Below are positions 31,701 to 41,607 of a DNA stretch of 64,000 nucleotides, in pieces (within the stretch, counting starts at the first letter, position 1; each line of letters starts with the position of its first letter). The translations under genes and the position numbers were made by a program. This DNA comes from Tritrichomonas musculus (taxonomy: Eukaryota; Parabasalia; Tritrichomonadida; Tritrichomonadidae). The notes under the pieces were generated by a model that saw only the letters and a list, made by a program, of their open reading frames with translations, searched no databases and had not been told where the DNA came from. The DNA lies in assembly GCA_039105265.1 (NCBI GenBank), contig JAPFFF010000004.1, forward strand, positions 6,615,501-6,679,500. The letters run 5' to 3'.

Positions 31701-33222
31701 TGAATCAAATAACGAAAAAGGTCATAGTAATATTTACATTAATTCTGATTATGGAAATGTTAAAACAGAATCATCAATTTCAATTATTGATTGCCATTTC
31801 TATAAAAACAACAATCCTATTTTCTCATCAATAGAAATTCATTCAGGCTCAACGAAATCCGTTAACATTCAAAAATGCTCTTTTGAAAACGAGATTGGTG
31901 GAATTACTATTTTACGCATAGAGAATAATATTAACATTGAACAAAATCATTTTTACAAGTGCAATAAAAACACAGCTTTGAGAATTAATTGCAATAGCGA
32001 AAATCATGAACTGACAATCAATAAATGCACTTTTGAATCATGCAATGGAACAGATCCTAAATGCTTTAAAATCATTTTAAACTGGTTAAATTTCAAGTTT
32101 GAAAACAATGTTATCAAGAATAATCGAGGAACAGGATGCAGTGATTACATTGGATCAATTGAATGCATGGATCAAATGAACTCATTAGAAATAGTAAATA
32201 ATTCATTCGTCAACAATGTTTGCGAAAGTTTGTATGGCGGAGGAATTGGAATAAAAATCAGTGGAATTGAATATTTATCTTTCATTGGATGCACATTTGA
32301 TAACAACACTGCAAAACAAAACAAAGAAACAAGCAGGCCAATCCAAAGGTCAAAAAGTCCATATTACAATGGAGATGGCGGTTGCATTCAAATTGGATAT
32401 GTTTGCATGTTTAATAATTTCTTTATATCTTTTGATAAGTGCTATTTCAAGAACAACAAAGCGGAGCGACATGGAGGAGCAATTGCAATCCAAACAATTT
32501 GGGATGTCAACATTACCAATTGTGTGTTTGAGAACAATGTCGCCAACTATGGAAAAAGTTCTAGTAAGAACTTGAAAGGATCAAGTTATTATGATCAAAA
32601 ACGAGAAGGACGAGGAGGAGCAATCTATATAAATCCAACGAATTCATATGATGAAGAAACATCATCATTTAAGGCACCAATAAATGGCAGTACGGACATT
32701 CTTATTGAAGAATGCCGATTCATAAAGAATTCAGGATTTGACGGTTATGCATTTTATATTGAAGGAGATGATTCTATTCAAAACGTTGATGTTGAAATCC
32801 ATGAAAACAGATTCATTGACAACTACAATGAAAACAATTATATTAATGGAAATAAAAATAAAATTAATGGCTCTGTGATTGCAACTGAAATTTTCAATAT
32901 TCAAGAGAAACAACTAATAAATGACAACAATTTCAGATATACAAATAAAAAAATCGAAGTGGATGAATTATCATATGTTGATCATTATGGAAAAGCAATA
33001 AATTCGATTGATGAAGGCAAATCTTATAAATCAAAGGAAATAGTGATTATTGTTTCAATTGCTGTTGCTGTAACAATTGTTGTGACTGTTTTGATAGTAG
33101 TTTCTTTCATTTTTATATTAAAAAAAAGAAAAGAACGAAATACACTTGGTGACAATCTTTTAGATATTGAACATGGAAGTCAAGAGAGTGGAAGCATATA
33201 TGGACTTGCTTCTTATGAATAA
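28708..33222 (+). CDS. Giant parallel beta-helix (Pmp-like) surface protein with C-terminal membrane anchor
   Basis: A 1504-residue frame. ATG 28708 gives a short hydrophobic start (MYILFSLFFNIKM); ATG 28744 is an alternative. The body is a long run of beta-helix coils of 20-30 residues with the pattern I-x-I-x-x-C-x-F-x-x-N/C (NITNCVFENNVANYG, FEECRFIKNSG type) and repeated GG-A-I steps (GGGAIYFN, GGAIAIQ, GGAIYI). These resemble the GG-A-I and F-x-x-N motifs of chlamydial polymorphic membrane proteins, a similarity known for trichomonad surface proteins. Cys and Asn are frequent. One membrane span (IVIIVSIAVAVTIVVTVLIV, about 1445-1470) is followed by KKRK and a short tail with DNLLDIE and YGLASYE, possible endocytic signals. 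It is expected on the cell surface, probably in adhesion or sensing. Confidence 0.85.
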   Translation: MYILFSLFFNIKMHEDITIFQTKKHKESNTLGCGDYNEYVLENFSSTSMKFYANCQIKNESFSITNSRFINCHMTNWGDCFFIFLQNSNAEIKNSTFDFCKYQNNLIGLSESDSNYYVHFYSNRISHCSHFNNQTSMVFNSYYHQNDIQNNTVKYDKINYPNRVFNFIYYGKCKFIGNSILNANYEEASAVMLHIQEQYNEFIMSDCIFTNCRGNVGASVFIKDCTMNLTFKNLTFQDTTNNYIQNNGQNRGYIFRIDRINLGTEVLHTTVDLINCSFKNLITNGQNCGGYGMTAKKKYGDNANLYSYELTIKNTIFENIYFTHDKYGGGAISLSHEINENRHTQLSLCDCIFNNISCKNGGGGAIYFNTPSQKLTIERTKFKNIGADNVDFGGCIYVKYESDPMPIIIKYCSFENTTSKEGGAIYIDWNLNSQSLISIEGCTFYKTSSKSNGHSIVVSNSKSNEVLISNCKFIDCGFNFSSSVVIDACMLNFTYNSIDFSECKQSCGCLELRQIQRHAIFGNTFRNSKSVNNSFVTGINFVSIQDNFSLTIVNNTFDNIGGTCICLQASSQNGLTFRNNTIKNIEEGENLIKFVFHCESDLFVVESCNFINNKYDKLTPQVWIEFSSGSKSDRFKYELLFDDCLFENCSSLTKGGALYHEENNIIMNTKLSFNECKFIGNSAKKNGAALWIHAHQGCEIYSCTFIRNHCDEGCGAIHIETNFQYSFEKNYTINIVGSEFEENGGKNANCVYITNSPKENILISECSFKDCGKDGYIISLQSTDISIIIENCSFSFTKDLNSLKTIGINSCTDNIILIGNSFHKFQNVIIHATCLLNGHNQFELIDNNITESSEHSPFYFENILTKSPIIKGNTFNKIRISEEFLSLKMNDNIETFIFDNNTFSNFRTNYYFGGIGVDINHRNKEIPFNLQFNDCFFYDVRRMGSTNQGVITCDFNMNNGNVYLSVTKCNFINNAGMNFGASIYVNIQHDIDIKECIFESNNEKGHSNIYINSDYGNVKTESSISIIDCHFYKNNNPIFSSIEIHSGSTKSVNIQKCSFENEIGGITILRIENNINIEQNHFYKCNKNTALRINCNSENHELTINKCTFESCNGTDPKCFKIILNWLNFKFENNVIKNNRGTGCSDYIGSIECMDQMNSLEIVNNSFVNNVCESLYGGGIGIKISGIEYLSFIGCTFDNNTAKQNKETSRPIQRSKSPYYNGDGGCIQIGYVCMFNNFFISFDKCYFKNNKAERHGGAIAIQTIWDVNITNCVFENNVANYGKSSSKNLKGSSYYDQKREGRGGAIYINPTNSYDEETSSFKAPINGSTDILIEECRFIKNSGFDGYAFYIEGDDSIQNVDVEIHENRFIDNYNENNYINGNKNKINGSVIATEIFNIQEKQLINDNNFRYTNKKIEVDELSYVDHYGKAINSIDEGKSYKSKEIVIIVSIAVAVTIVVTVLIVVSFIFILKKRKERNTLGDNLLDIEHGSQESGSIYGLASYE

Positions 33223-33882
33223 ATTTTAGTTATAAATATATTCTTTACAATAATATAAATAAAACTCTTATTTTTTTCATCCATAAAGACGAGTAGATTG
33301 GAAAAATCTTTCTAAAAGTAAGTTACTTTTCATTTTCCTGAATAAAATAGAAATCTAAAATAGTATTATTTATCAATACAAAAAATACAGGATATAATAA
33401 ACTGGTATTGAGTAGAAAGTTTCTCTACATTAATTTTCCCAAATAAATACAAAATAATTTAAGTACTTGCAAAATAATATCTTTTTTTTTTTTTTTTTTT
33501 TTTATATTTTGGCTCATAAACTTTTTGAATGATATAAACAATAAACCATTCAAATGTTAAGTTTTGAAAATCCGTATGTGAGTTTCCTCATCATAATTAA
33601 TATTAATTTTCCTGTTATAATAAATATTCTATAAAAAAATTGAAATAATGGTACAATTTTGGCTGTTATTGATTCAAATTCGCGTATATTACATACAAAA
33701 TAACCACTACCAGAATGGAACGGTAAACATCATTGTAAACGAGTTTCTTCAATAATTTTTGAATTATTCATTCATTAATTTTTTTTTTTTTTTGATGAGC
33801 AATAATAATAATAATAATAAAAATAATGATCATGGCCTTCATCACTAAATGAAATGTGTACATCTAAAAATAATTTCTTAAT
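33223..33882. other. Intergenic between convergent genes
   Basis: 3' flanks of two convergent genes. It holds a T run of about 22 near 33482-33503, another near 33779, and an AAT microsatellite near 33803-33820. No coding remnant. Confidence 0.4.
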
Positions 33883-36800
33883 CTAAATACTTAAACCAAA
33901 TCCTTCGTAAAATTTCTCAGAAATGTTTTTAACATTTTTATTTTGTAAAGGATTCTGATAATTTGCTTGATCTTGAAAATCTAAAAAGGAGATCGGATTT
34001 ATATCAAAATCGTAAAGAAACAAATGATCTTTATAACTATCAAATGCTTCTTTAAAAACAGAACGAGGAAAATATTGAGTTTTATTAAACATTTCCATAA
34101 TTTTTGATGATAATTCACAAGAATGATTTGCTTTTTCATCAATAAATTTCATAATTGCATTTATGTCATATCCAAATTTGTTCAATAAAACCAAATATAA
34201 TAAAAATGTTGAATGATAAAAATAAGGAGATGACCTGATCAATAAGTCAATTGAGGTGTCGATATCTTGCTTGATTGCATCATCAAATATATAAATATTT
34301 GCCAAATTATACATAGATAAAAAATCATTTTTTTGATGAATTGCTTCCTTGAAGTATACAACTGCATTTGCAGAATTAGCCACTACTTCATTTCCAAAGC
34401 CAAATTTGTGAATTATTCCAAAATTATTCTTTGCATATTGACAATTAAAAGATGAAGCTTCTTTATATAATTTAATTGCTGCAGTAATATCTTTTTTTAT
34501 ATTTTTTCCTTCATGCAATACATATCCATATAAAAATAATGAATGTTTGTGCCCATTTTTAGCAGATAAAGCAATGAAATATAAGCCTTTTTTAATATCT
34601 TTTGGAGTGAATAGTCCTCTATAATAAATATTACCAAGTATAAATTGTGAATTGGGACAATTTAAATTAGATCCAAGTGTAAAATAATGAAATGATTTAT
34701 TTATGTCAATATTTAAATAAATAGATCCAAGTTTGAAATAAGCATCTGGCAAACTTTGGTTTGCAGCTAGCGAAAAATAATAAATTGCTTTATTAATGTC
34801 TCTTTTAACATTTTTATTTTCTGAATAAATCGATCCAAGGTAAATATAAGCTTTTGGATTTTGTTGATTTGCAGCAAGAGAAAAATAATATATTGCTTGA
34901 TTAATATCTTGCTTGATATATTTATTTTCATAATAAATAATCCCTAGCATAAAATTTGACTCAGAATCATTTAATTTCGAACCATGTTTAAAATAGATAA
35001 TAGCTAATTGAATATCTCTAACCTTGTCTATTCCATTATAATAAATTAAGCCAAGGTTTGTGTATGCATCAGATAAATTCTCATTTGCAGCTAGTTTGTA
35101 ATAATAAATTGCTTTATCAATATCTTGTTTTATGATAGAATCTCCTTTGTGGTAAATATAACCAAGGTAGAAGTATGCATTTGGTTCATTTAAATTCGCT
35201 GCTGAATTAAAATAATAAATTGCTTTATTAGCATCCTTCAAACCATATTCACCTTCATAATAAATGCAACCAAGAACATAGAGAGCTTTTGGATGACTCA
35301 ATCTTGCAGCAAGTTTAAAATATTGAAATGCAGTATTCATGTCTTGAGGTAAACAATTAGTATATATAAATCCTAACAAGAAATATGCTTCTGCAATATT
35401 TTGATCTCCAGCAAGTTTTAAATAATGAATTGCTTTGTTAATACTTGATTCAGATCTTTGGTCTAAGTACATTTTGCCTAGAAAGAATTGTGCTTTTGGA
35501 TGGTTATAATTTGCTGCAAGGGTTAAATAATGATTTGCCTTATCATAATCTGGTGAAACATCTATCTCATTTAAGTAAATGAGACCAAGTGCAAAATGTG
35601 CTTCAATGTGATTCTGTTTAGAAGCTCTTGTATAATAATAAATTGCTCTATTAATATCACGTAAAACAAAGCCACCGAAGTGATACATATATCCAAGTTC
35701 AAATAAGGATTCTGGTTCATTTTGATTTGCAGCTAAATTAAAATAATATAATGCTTTATTTATGTTCCTTTCGGCACATAAACCTTCACTATAAAACTTC
35801 CCTAGAAAAAATTGCGCTTTTGGATGATTTAATTTGGCAGCAATTGTTAAATAATGTACTCCTTGGTTGATATCAACAGGAACTTCTTTGCCTGATAAAT
35901 ATAAAGATCCTAAAAGAACAATTGCATCAGGTATATTTTGCTCAGCTGCAAGTTTCAAATAATGAATTGCTTTGGAAATGTCTTGATAGCAATATTTTTT
36001 AGTAAAATAAATCAGACCAAGTCTAAAAAATGCCATCGGAAAATTTTGTTTTGAACTCAAATGATAATAATAAATTGCTTTATCGATATTCAATTCATTT
36101 TCATAAATATGTCCCATGTAAAATTGTGCAACTGGATTATTGAGATTTATAGCAATTTCTAAATAAAATTTTGCTTTATTATAATTTAGCACTCCAAAAG
36201 TTGCATCATAATTATAGTAGCCAAGAGAAATAAGCAAATCTGATAATAAATAATTGTAAAATAAAACTATATATATAACATCACTTATCATATTAGATAT
36301 TTCGTTCATTAAATTAGATAAAAACTCAATTTTAATATTTTCATGGAAAATTTGATAAAATTCTTGAATAACCAAAATTGTCGATGGACGTTTTTCTGGA
36401 TTTTCATCTGTACATTTTAAAATTAATTCTTTTAACTGACTTGTTTTGTCCAAATCAAAATTTGTTTGATTCATTATATAATCAATCAGCTTCCCAAGAG
36501 AATAAATATCACTTTTAAAAGAAAAATTTCCTGTTTTACAAATTTCTGGAGCAATATAAATTGAAGCCCAATCTAATGTAGGATTATCTACATCAAAATC
36601 TTCCATATCAATTAATCGATCAAAGTCAATTAAAACTATTGTTTTATTCTCATCAACCATTACATTATTTGGCTTCAAATCTCTATAAACAAAATTATTT
36701 AAATGAATAAAAAAAAATGACTGCAATATTTCCGAAATAGCATTGATTTTGTCATCAAAAGTAAAATTCATATGATGAATATTTTGAAGTGTTTCACCTC

Positions 36801-37626
36801 TAATGTATTCAATAACAATAAAATTATTATTTTTGGTAGTACCATAAAATATTGGCATAAATGGAATATTATTTTTTTGATAATTTTGTGTTTCTCTTTT
36901 TATAAGATTCAAAGATTCTTCATTGACAACAAATGGCTTTTTTAATAACATCAATTCTTCTTTTTTTATATGATATATCAATATAGTTTGAAACAAACTT
37001 CCACTTGCTACATCTCGTAATTCGAAATAATCTTCATCGTTAATTATTTCTGTTGATTGACAATCAAATAAAAAAACATTTCTATTTTTTGATAGTTTTA
37101 AATAGCATTTTTTAATTAAATATGCAGATATACACCTGCTAATTATTGACCAAATTTTATACATGAACTTGTATTTTTTATAAAGTTTCATTTTATCGCT
37201 AAAATTATCAATCTCTACTTTAAAATTTTGATTATTTTCAATTTCTGGATTTTGAATTTGGATGTTTTCGTTATTAATAATAATGTCATTTGATAGAAAA
37301 CATACAGACAATTCAGAATTAATTGTTAAAAGTGCTTGAAGAAAATATAGAGAAGATTCATTAAGAATTATAATAGTTTTTTCAAAACCAATTATATAAT
37401 ATTTATCATTTGTTTTCTGATTAAGTAGTTTATTCTGGTCAATTGTGATAAATTTTGATTTTTTAATGTTGTCATATATCGTTTGCTCATCATTTTGTTT
37501 AAAAAATGAGTTATCAGTAATAAGATTAAAATTGTATTGGTAAATAGTTTCAACTAACATCTTGTCTATGAAAATATCTGTTTTATTTTGTATATGCTTT
37601 TTTAATTCTCCAAAGCTATCAAGCAT
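33883..37626 (-). CDS. Giant kinase-like protein with about 17 Sel1 repeats (DFD-type core)
   Basis: A 1247-residue frame starts at ATG 37624-37626. Residues 1-195 form an N-terminal domain shared with the two other giants (KTIIILNESSLYFLQALL, then IWSIISRCISAYLIKKCYLK). A kinase-like domain spans about 200-430: a weak glycine loop (RDVASGSLFQ), Lys in LMLLKKP, YRDLKPNN (314-321) in place of HRD, DFD (334-336) in place of DFG, an intact APE, and DIYSLGKL. Asp and Lys for catalysis are present, so activity is possible. About 17 Sel1 repeats follow (typical unit AIYYFSLAANQ, LGSIYSENKNVKRDI). The protein ends KFYEGFGLSI, a signature shared by the family. No signal peptide or membrane span, so it is cytosolic. 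It probably acts as a scaffold with a signalling head. Confidence 0.85.
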   Translation of the reverse strand: MLDSFGELKKHIQNKTDIFIDKMLVETIYQYNFNLITDNSFFKQNDEQTIYDNIKKSKFITIDQNKLLNQKTNDKYYIIGFEKTIIILNESSLYFLQALLTINSELSVCFLSNDIIINNENIQIQNPEIENNQNFKVEIDNFSDKMKLYKKYKFMYKIWSIISRCISAYLIKKCYLKLSKNRNVFLFDCQSTEIINDEDYFELRDVASGSLFQTILIYHIKKEELMLLKKPFVVNEESLNLIKRETQNYQKNNIPFMPIFYGTTKNNNFIVIEYIRGETLQNIHHMNFTFDDKINAISEILQSFFFIHLNNFVYRDLKPNNVMVDENKTIVLIDFDRLIDMEDFDVDNPTLDWASIYIAPEICKTGNFSFKSDIYSLGKLIDYIMNQTNFDLDKTSQLKELILKCTDENPEKRPSTILVIQEFYQIFHENIKIEFLSNLMNEISNMISDVIYIVLFYNYLLSDLLISLGYYNYDATFGVLNYNKAKFYLEIAINLNNPVAQFYMGHIYENELNIDKAIYYYHLSSKQNFPMAFFRLGLIYFTKKYCYQDISKAIHYLKLAAEQNIPDAIVLLGSLYLSGKEVPVDINQGVHYLTIAAKLNHPKAQFFLGKFYSEGLCAERNINKALYYFNLAANQNEPESLFELGYMYHFGGFVLRDINRAIYYYTRASKQNHIEAHFALGLIYLNEIDVSPDYDKANHYLTLAANYNHPKAQFFLGKMYLDQRSESSINKAIHYLKLAGDQNIAEAYFLLGFIYTNCLPQDMNTAFQYFKLAARLSHPKALYVLGCIYYEGEYGLKDANKAIYYFNSAANLNEPNAYFYLGYIYHKGDSIIKQDIDKAIYYYKLAANENLSDAYTNLGLIYYNGIDKVRDIQLAIIYFKHGSKLNDSESNFMLGIIYYENKYIKQDINQAIYYFSLAANQQNPKAYIYLGSIYSENKNVKRDINKAIYYFSLAANQSLPDAYFKLGSIYLNIDINKSFHYFTLGSNLNCPNSQFILGNIYYRGLFTPKDIKKGLYFIALSAKNGHKHSLFLYGYVLHEGKNIKKDITAAIKLYKEASSFNCQYAKNNFGIIHKFGFGNEVVANSANAVVYFKEAIHQKNDFLSMYNLANIYIFDDAIKQDIDTSIDLLIRSSPYFYHSTFLLYLVLLNKFGYDINAIMKFIDEKANHSCELSSKIMEMFNKTQYFPRSVFKEAFDSYKDHLFLYDFDINPISFLDFQDQANYQNPLQNKNVKNISEKFYEGFGLSI

Positions 37627-37739
37627 GGATATTGAAAATTTCCGATTATTTTTTTTGTAATTTCTTAATGGTCAAATTTTGACCAAAATATAATTGTGAG
37701 AAATTTTATAAAATTTTATATGATTTTTTAATCACAATT

Positions 37740-37956
37740 ATAATTGTGATTAAAAATTCATGAGCAAAATATATTTTCAAGTTCTTCCACAAGAATATAC
37801 AAAATTGATAAGTGAAATCACTAATTCTACAATTCAAAAGCTATATTCAAACTTTACTATTAAATATCTTCCTTATTCTATCGAAATAGACAAAGACAAA
37901 ATTAACAGGATTAATTTGATTATTGCATCAAACAATAATATTCCAGAAGCCAATTT
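37740..37956 (+). CDS. Short ORF of unknown origin fused to a Sel1 fragment
   Basis: ATG 37760 opens a frame of 66 codons (MSKIYFQVLPQEYTKLISEI, then YSIEIDKDKINRI). It runs into DNA copied from the Sel1-kinase family (IASNNNIPEANF) and stops there. The first 55 codons match nothing I know. It looks like a fusion remnant rather than a gene. Confidence 0.3.
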
Positions 37957-38105
37957 TTAATCTTGGATTAAATTATTATGAAGGAAAGACCATTCCACGT
38001 GATATCAAAAAAGCAATTTATTATTTTTCTTTGGCTTCAAATCAAAAATATACATCAGCTTATTTTAAATTAGGCTTTATATACTCTGATGGAAAATACG
38101 TTATA
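37919..38105 (+). pseudogene. Sel1-repeat fragment copied from the giant kinase/Sel1 gene at 58-62 kb
   Basis: This stretch matches 60505-60690 of the window almost base for base (roughly 95%). It codes ASNNNIPEAN, a frame change, then LGLNYYEGKTIPRDIKKAIY, YFSLASNQKYTSAYFKLG. It carries about one and a half Sel1 repeats only. It is an isolated, recently copied piece inside other debris. Confidence 0.8.
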
Positions 38106-38128
38106 ATAGAAAAACTAAACGGCCACCA

Positions 38129-38671
38129 ATGCTTGGAAAAGTGCCACATTTTTTACGATTCATTCCAAGCATAAGTCCAAAAAGAATGGTCCTTCCTGGC
38201 ATCTTTCTTTCTCGCATAACAGATCGAGTTAATTCGATACAAGATAGTCTTATTGATGATTATAAAACGGCTGCATTTAATACAATTTTCGGAATGCTTG
38301 GAAGTGGTGGTAAGATCATCAAAGTGCTTGGAATTGTGTCCGCGATTGCAACGTCATTAAATATTAAAATGACGAGTGATTTGAATGGAAAAGTGTCATT
38401 GAATTCATTCTCATCAAGTGAAAATCTTCTTGATCTATCAAAACAGTCTGTTGAATCTGAATTTGACAATCAAACAGATGATGAAATTAGTAACTGCTTC
38501 TCCTACAAGAGTCTTTCATTTGTAATAAAGAAAATCAATGACAATTCATTAGAAACGTCTCCGTTGATTCACTTCACAATGCCAAAATTCCAAGCAATCA
38601 ATGAAGAAGGAATGAAAATCGTCGAATCGAATGATTCAAAAGTTGAAATCAAACGAAAATTGATGAATCTT

Positions 38672-38722
<51 letters not shown>

Positions 38723-39235
38723 GACTTCATTCAACGTGCAGGCCTTGAATTGAAAGTTATGCCTGGAATCGGTTATGGAAGAGGAATTGCTGGCGTTTTG
38801 ACAAAGGAATTAAATGACCCTTTGAATGACATTGAACCGATATATCATTCACAGAGAATTTGAGAGACAAAAACAATTCCAAGTGCTCAAATTTCGGTCT
38901 TTAATGCAGCAATTGCTTTCGCTCAAAAGAAAATTTTCTTGATGGAGGTTTGAATGAAAAAGCAAGAGAATTTTCCGTATCAACTATCACTTTATGTGGG
39001 CAGTGGCGATTTGTCAAATATCACAGAATCAGTGAAGTTTGCTGATATATTGAAAGTTAAAATTGATGATGAAAAGAATGAAGTTACATTGAAATTAAAG
39101 AATGGGAAAACAGTCTTTGTTGTTATTGATTCTAAGGTTTCTATCAACTTTATATTATCAATTCTTAGAAATGAATCATCGTTACGAAGAATCATTATTG
39201 CTTTAAATAAAAATATAATATTATTCTTTTTAAAA
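38129..39235 (+). pseudogene. Broken gene of unknown family, possibly VPS13-like C-terminal region
   Basis: Consistent plus-strand coding runs through LGKVPHFLRFIPSISPKRMV, TAAFNTIFGMLGSGGKIIKV, then a poly-A tract, GIGYGRGIAGVLTKELNDPL, a stop after YHSQRI, AQISVFNAAIAFAQKKIFL, another stop, and a last open part FADILKVKIDDEKNEVTLKL to 39235. Because the pieces follow each other it is one decayed gene. The LGS-G pattern after a helical block, and the PH-like last segment, faintly recall the lipid-transfer protein VPS13, but I cannot confirm this. The start is lost at the junction with the Sel1 fragment. Confidence 0.4.
38673..38721 (+). repeat. 49-nt A homopolymer inside the broken gene
   Basis: An uninterrupted run of 49 A read as poly-Lys. 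It separates two coding segments in compatible frames. It may be an expansion, an assembly artefact or a scar of a retroposed tail. Confidence 0.8.
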
Positions 39236-39239
39236 TAAT

Positions 39240-40830
39240 ATTCATAGAACACTCAATACATTTCAAGTATTTCTTTTAAAATTTATATAAATGATACTGA
39301 AAATATGGCATTGTACCCAAATTGTAAAATATGAAAAAAATTATTTTGGAAAAATCCAGCATGCAATCATTATTCCCGATTAATTCAAGGTTATATTGAA
39401 CAGCACACATATATTTTTGTAATTAAAATATTTATTTCATTTCATTTATAATAAAAATATTTGTTTTAAAATAATGATTATAATGACAATTACTAGATAT
39501 TATTAGTGAGAAAAAAAAAGCATACATATAAGTATAATTTTTTACTGATCATTTGAATTCTGTTATGTTTTAAAATATGAATGGATTAAAATGTGATGAA
39601 ATTGAATATTTACTGAGGAACTTAATTTTGTTAAATATTAATTTGAATAGAATTAAAAAAATAATCTGAACTTTATGAAATATTTATTGAAATTGCATAA
39701 ATCTTGTGTAGAGATTTGATGAAATTATTATTTAAATTGCGTAAATTATTTCTTGAAATTACATAAATTAGGGGGTTTTCGAAAAAAATACTTTTTGCTT
39801 AAAAAATAAAGTTTTTCCGAAAAAAGTAGTTTTTTCGGAAAACGTTTTGAATGATTTTTGATCGTTTGGCCAAATAAATTCACAAAAATGTTTCCAAAAA
39901 ATCAACTTTTTTCTGAAAAATAGTATTTTTTTCGAAAAAACTTTTTTTTTCGAAAACCCCCTATTATTTATTGAAATATAGTAAAAAAAATTTTTGGAAA
40001 TTGCAAAAATAATTATTTAAAATTTCATAAAGATATTTTGTGCCAAATTCCAAAAAATACAAGCTCATAAACATAATAAAAATAATAATTAAACTCTATT
40101 AATGTATGTTGGAATTGAATAAAATACTTGCTGAAATCTGATAAAATGCTTTTTGAAATCAGACTAAATATTAAATTATATTATATTAAAGGATAAGTGA
40201 AATTTGATAAAAATCTTTTAAAATTATGTTAAACACTTGTTTAAAAACCGTATAAATATCATTTGTTCAAATTTGATAAAAATATCTTTTAAAATCATAT
40301 AAAAAAATAGGTAGGAATTTGATAAAAAATTTATTGATATTGCATTAAAAAAATAAAGTAGTTATTGGATTAAACCAGAATAATAAATATCATAAAATTT
40401 AGAAGAAATGACATTTAAAATATTTGGAAAGAAACTTGATTAATTCAATTTGATTCAAATTGAATAAAAAGTTTTGTGCAAAAAATTCTGTTAAAATAAT
40501 GAGTTTCAAATTTGATTTAAAAACAATTGAAACTGCATAAAAATTGTTATTAAAATGTTATGAATGATTAGTTAAAATATAATAAATAAAACAATTTATA
40601 AATTCCATGAAATTAAAAACATTAAAATTGCATCAAAATTGATTTAACAATTTGATTTACAAAATTAATTTTGAATGAAATTAAAATATACTTAATAAAA
40701 ACGATATAAAACAAATATTATATCAAAAATTTGATAAAACAATAACTTAAATAAAACTCTATAAAATTAAAACACGAATTAGATAAAATAAAAAAATATA
40801 AATTTGATTAAAAACATGAAATAAAATGGC
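39240..40830. repeat. AT-rich degenerate array downstream of the BTB-like gene
   Basis: About 1.5 kb of irregular GAAATTGCATAAA / AATTTGATAAAA words, of the same style as the arrays between the ankyrin modules at 3.6-5.2 kb. It begins inside the 3' end of the BTB-like frame (last residues FHVFNQIYIFLFYLIRVLIL) and continues past it. A 191-bp MITE is inserted. No ankyrin island was found in it. Confidence 0.6.
39771..39961. mobile_element. 191-bp MITE, TIR GGGGGTTTTCGAAAAAA, TA duplication
   Basis: The ends GGGGGTTTTCGAAAAAAA and their complement are flanked by TA (39769-39770 and 39962-39963). Sub-terminal segments with repeated TTTTTCGAAAAA words also pair, so the element folds as a hairpin. 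It has no coding capacity. It inserted into the AT array, whose words continue on both sides. Confidence 0.8.
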
Positions 40831-41607
40831 TTTCGTGACGCAATTGTTTATTAATGACTGATGTTGAGGAAGTTGTTGATTTATCTTTTCTAGACAAAAG
40901 TTTATATCTCTTTCTAACTGATTCACTTGATCTCTATTGGATGCGAATTGGTCGTTAAGTGAACTGAAGTTATTTCTTAACGTTTCAATTGAATTGGAAT
41001 ATTCTTGATTGATTCTTTCTTGAGCTGATGACAAAGATTGATTTGAATTTAAATTACGATTTACTTCTTGAATTGAATCTCTTAATTCTTCATATTTTTC
41101 ATTTATTAAACTTTCAAAGAAAAGATTTTTTTGCAACATTAATTCTTCATTTTGATCAATTTTTGTTCTAATTTCATTGAAAATTGATTGATTCTCAATT
41201 TTTTGGTTTTCGAGATCTCGTTGCAATTGCTCAATTTGTTCATAAAGTTGTGCAATACATTGCCCTAAATCCACTTGATTATTAGAATTGTCGTGATTTT
41301 CAATTATCTCTTCTATTCTGCGGAATTTGTTTCGCTTTTCTTGAAGAAGATCTGAAATGTAATCTACTTGAAATTCCTGATTTATGAGGGAAAATTCATA
41401 AAGATTGTCCATATGAATTTCAGGAATCGTTCCTTTGTCCAAATATTCTATAAAAGATTTGAAAACCTCAGAACTAACTTTTGATTTAATCTCATATGGT
41501 TTTTCCATCAATTGGTTGGGAATGTCTTTATTTTTGATTTCACCTATTTTTAAGAAGAATTTGCTTATTTCAATTTCATCTGAGTTAAGAATGAATTTCG
41601 ATGTCAT
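40759..41607 (-). CDS. BTB-like domain plus coiled coil protein, C-terminus lost in an AT array
   Basis: I place the start at ATG 41605-41607 (MTSKFILNSDEIEISKFFLK), which matches trichomonad ankyrin-protein N-termini; a longer frame reaches ATG 41671. Residues about 1-105 form a BTB/POZ-like fold (YEIKSKVSSEVFKSFIEYLD, then LYEFSLINQEFQVDYISDLL). Residues about 110-265 are a coiled coil (QLYEQIEQLQRDLENQ, LRNNFSSLNDQF). Relatives continue with ankyrin repeats. Here the frame passes INNCVTKAILFHV and enters AT-rich array sequence, so the last 20 or so residues are probably not original. It may be truncated or interrupted as in the kinase-ankyrin locus. Confidence 0.7.
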   Translation of the reverse strand: MTSKFILNSDEIEISKFFLKIGEIKNKDIPNQLMEKPYEIKSKVSSEVFKSFIEYLDKGTIPEIHMDNLYEFSLINQEFQVDYISDLLQEKRNKFRRIEEIIENHDNSNNQVDLGQCIAQLYEQIEQLQRDLENQKIENQSIFNEIRTKIDQNEELMLQKNLFFESLINEKYEELRDSIQEVNRNLNSNQSLSSAQERINQEYSNSIETLRNNFSSLNDQFASNRDQVNQLERDINFCLEKINQQLPQHQSLINNCVTKAILFHVFNQIYIFLFYLIRVLIL

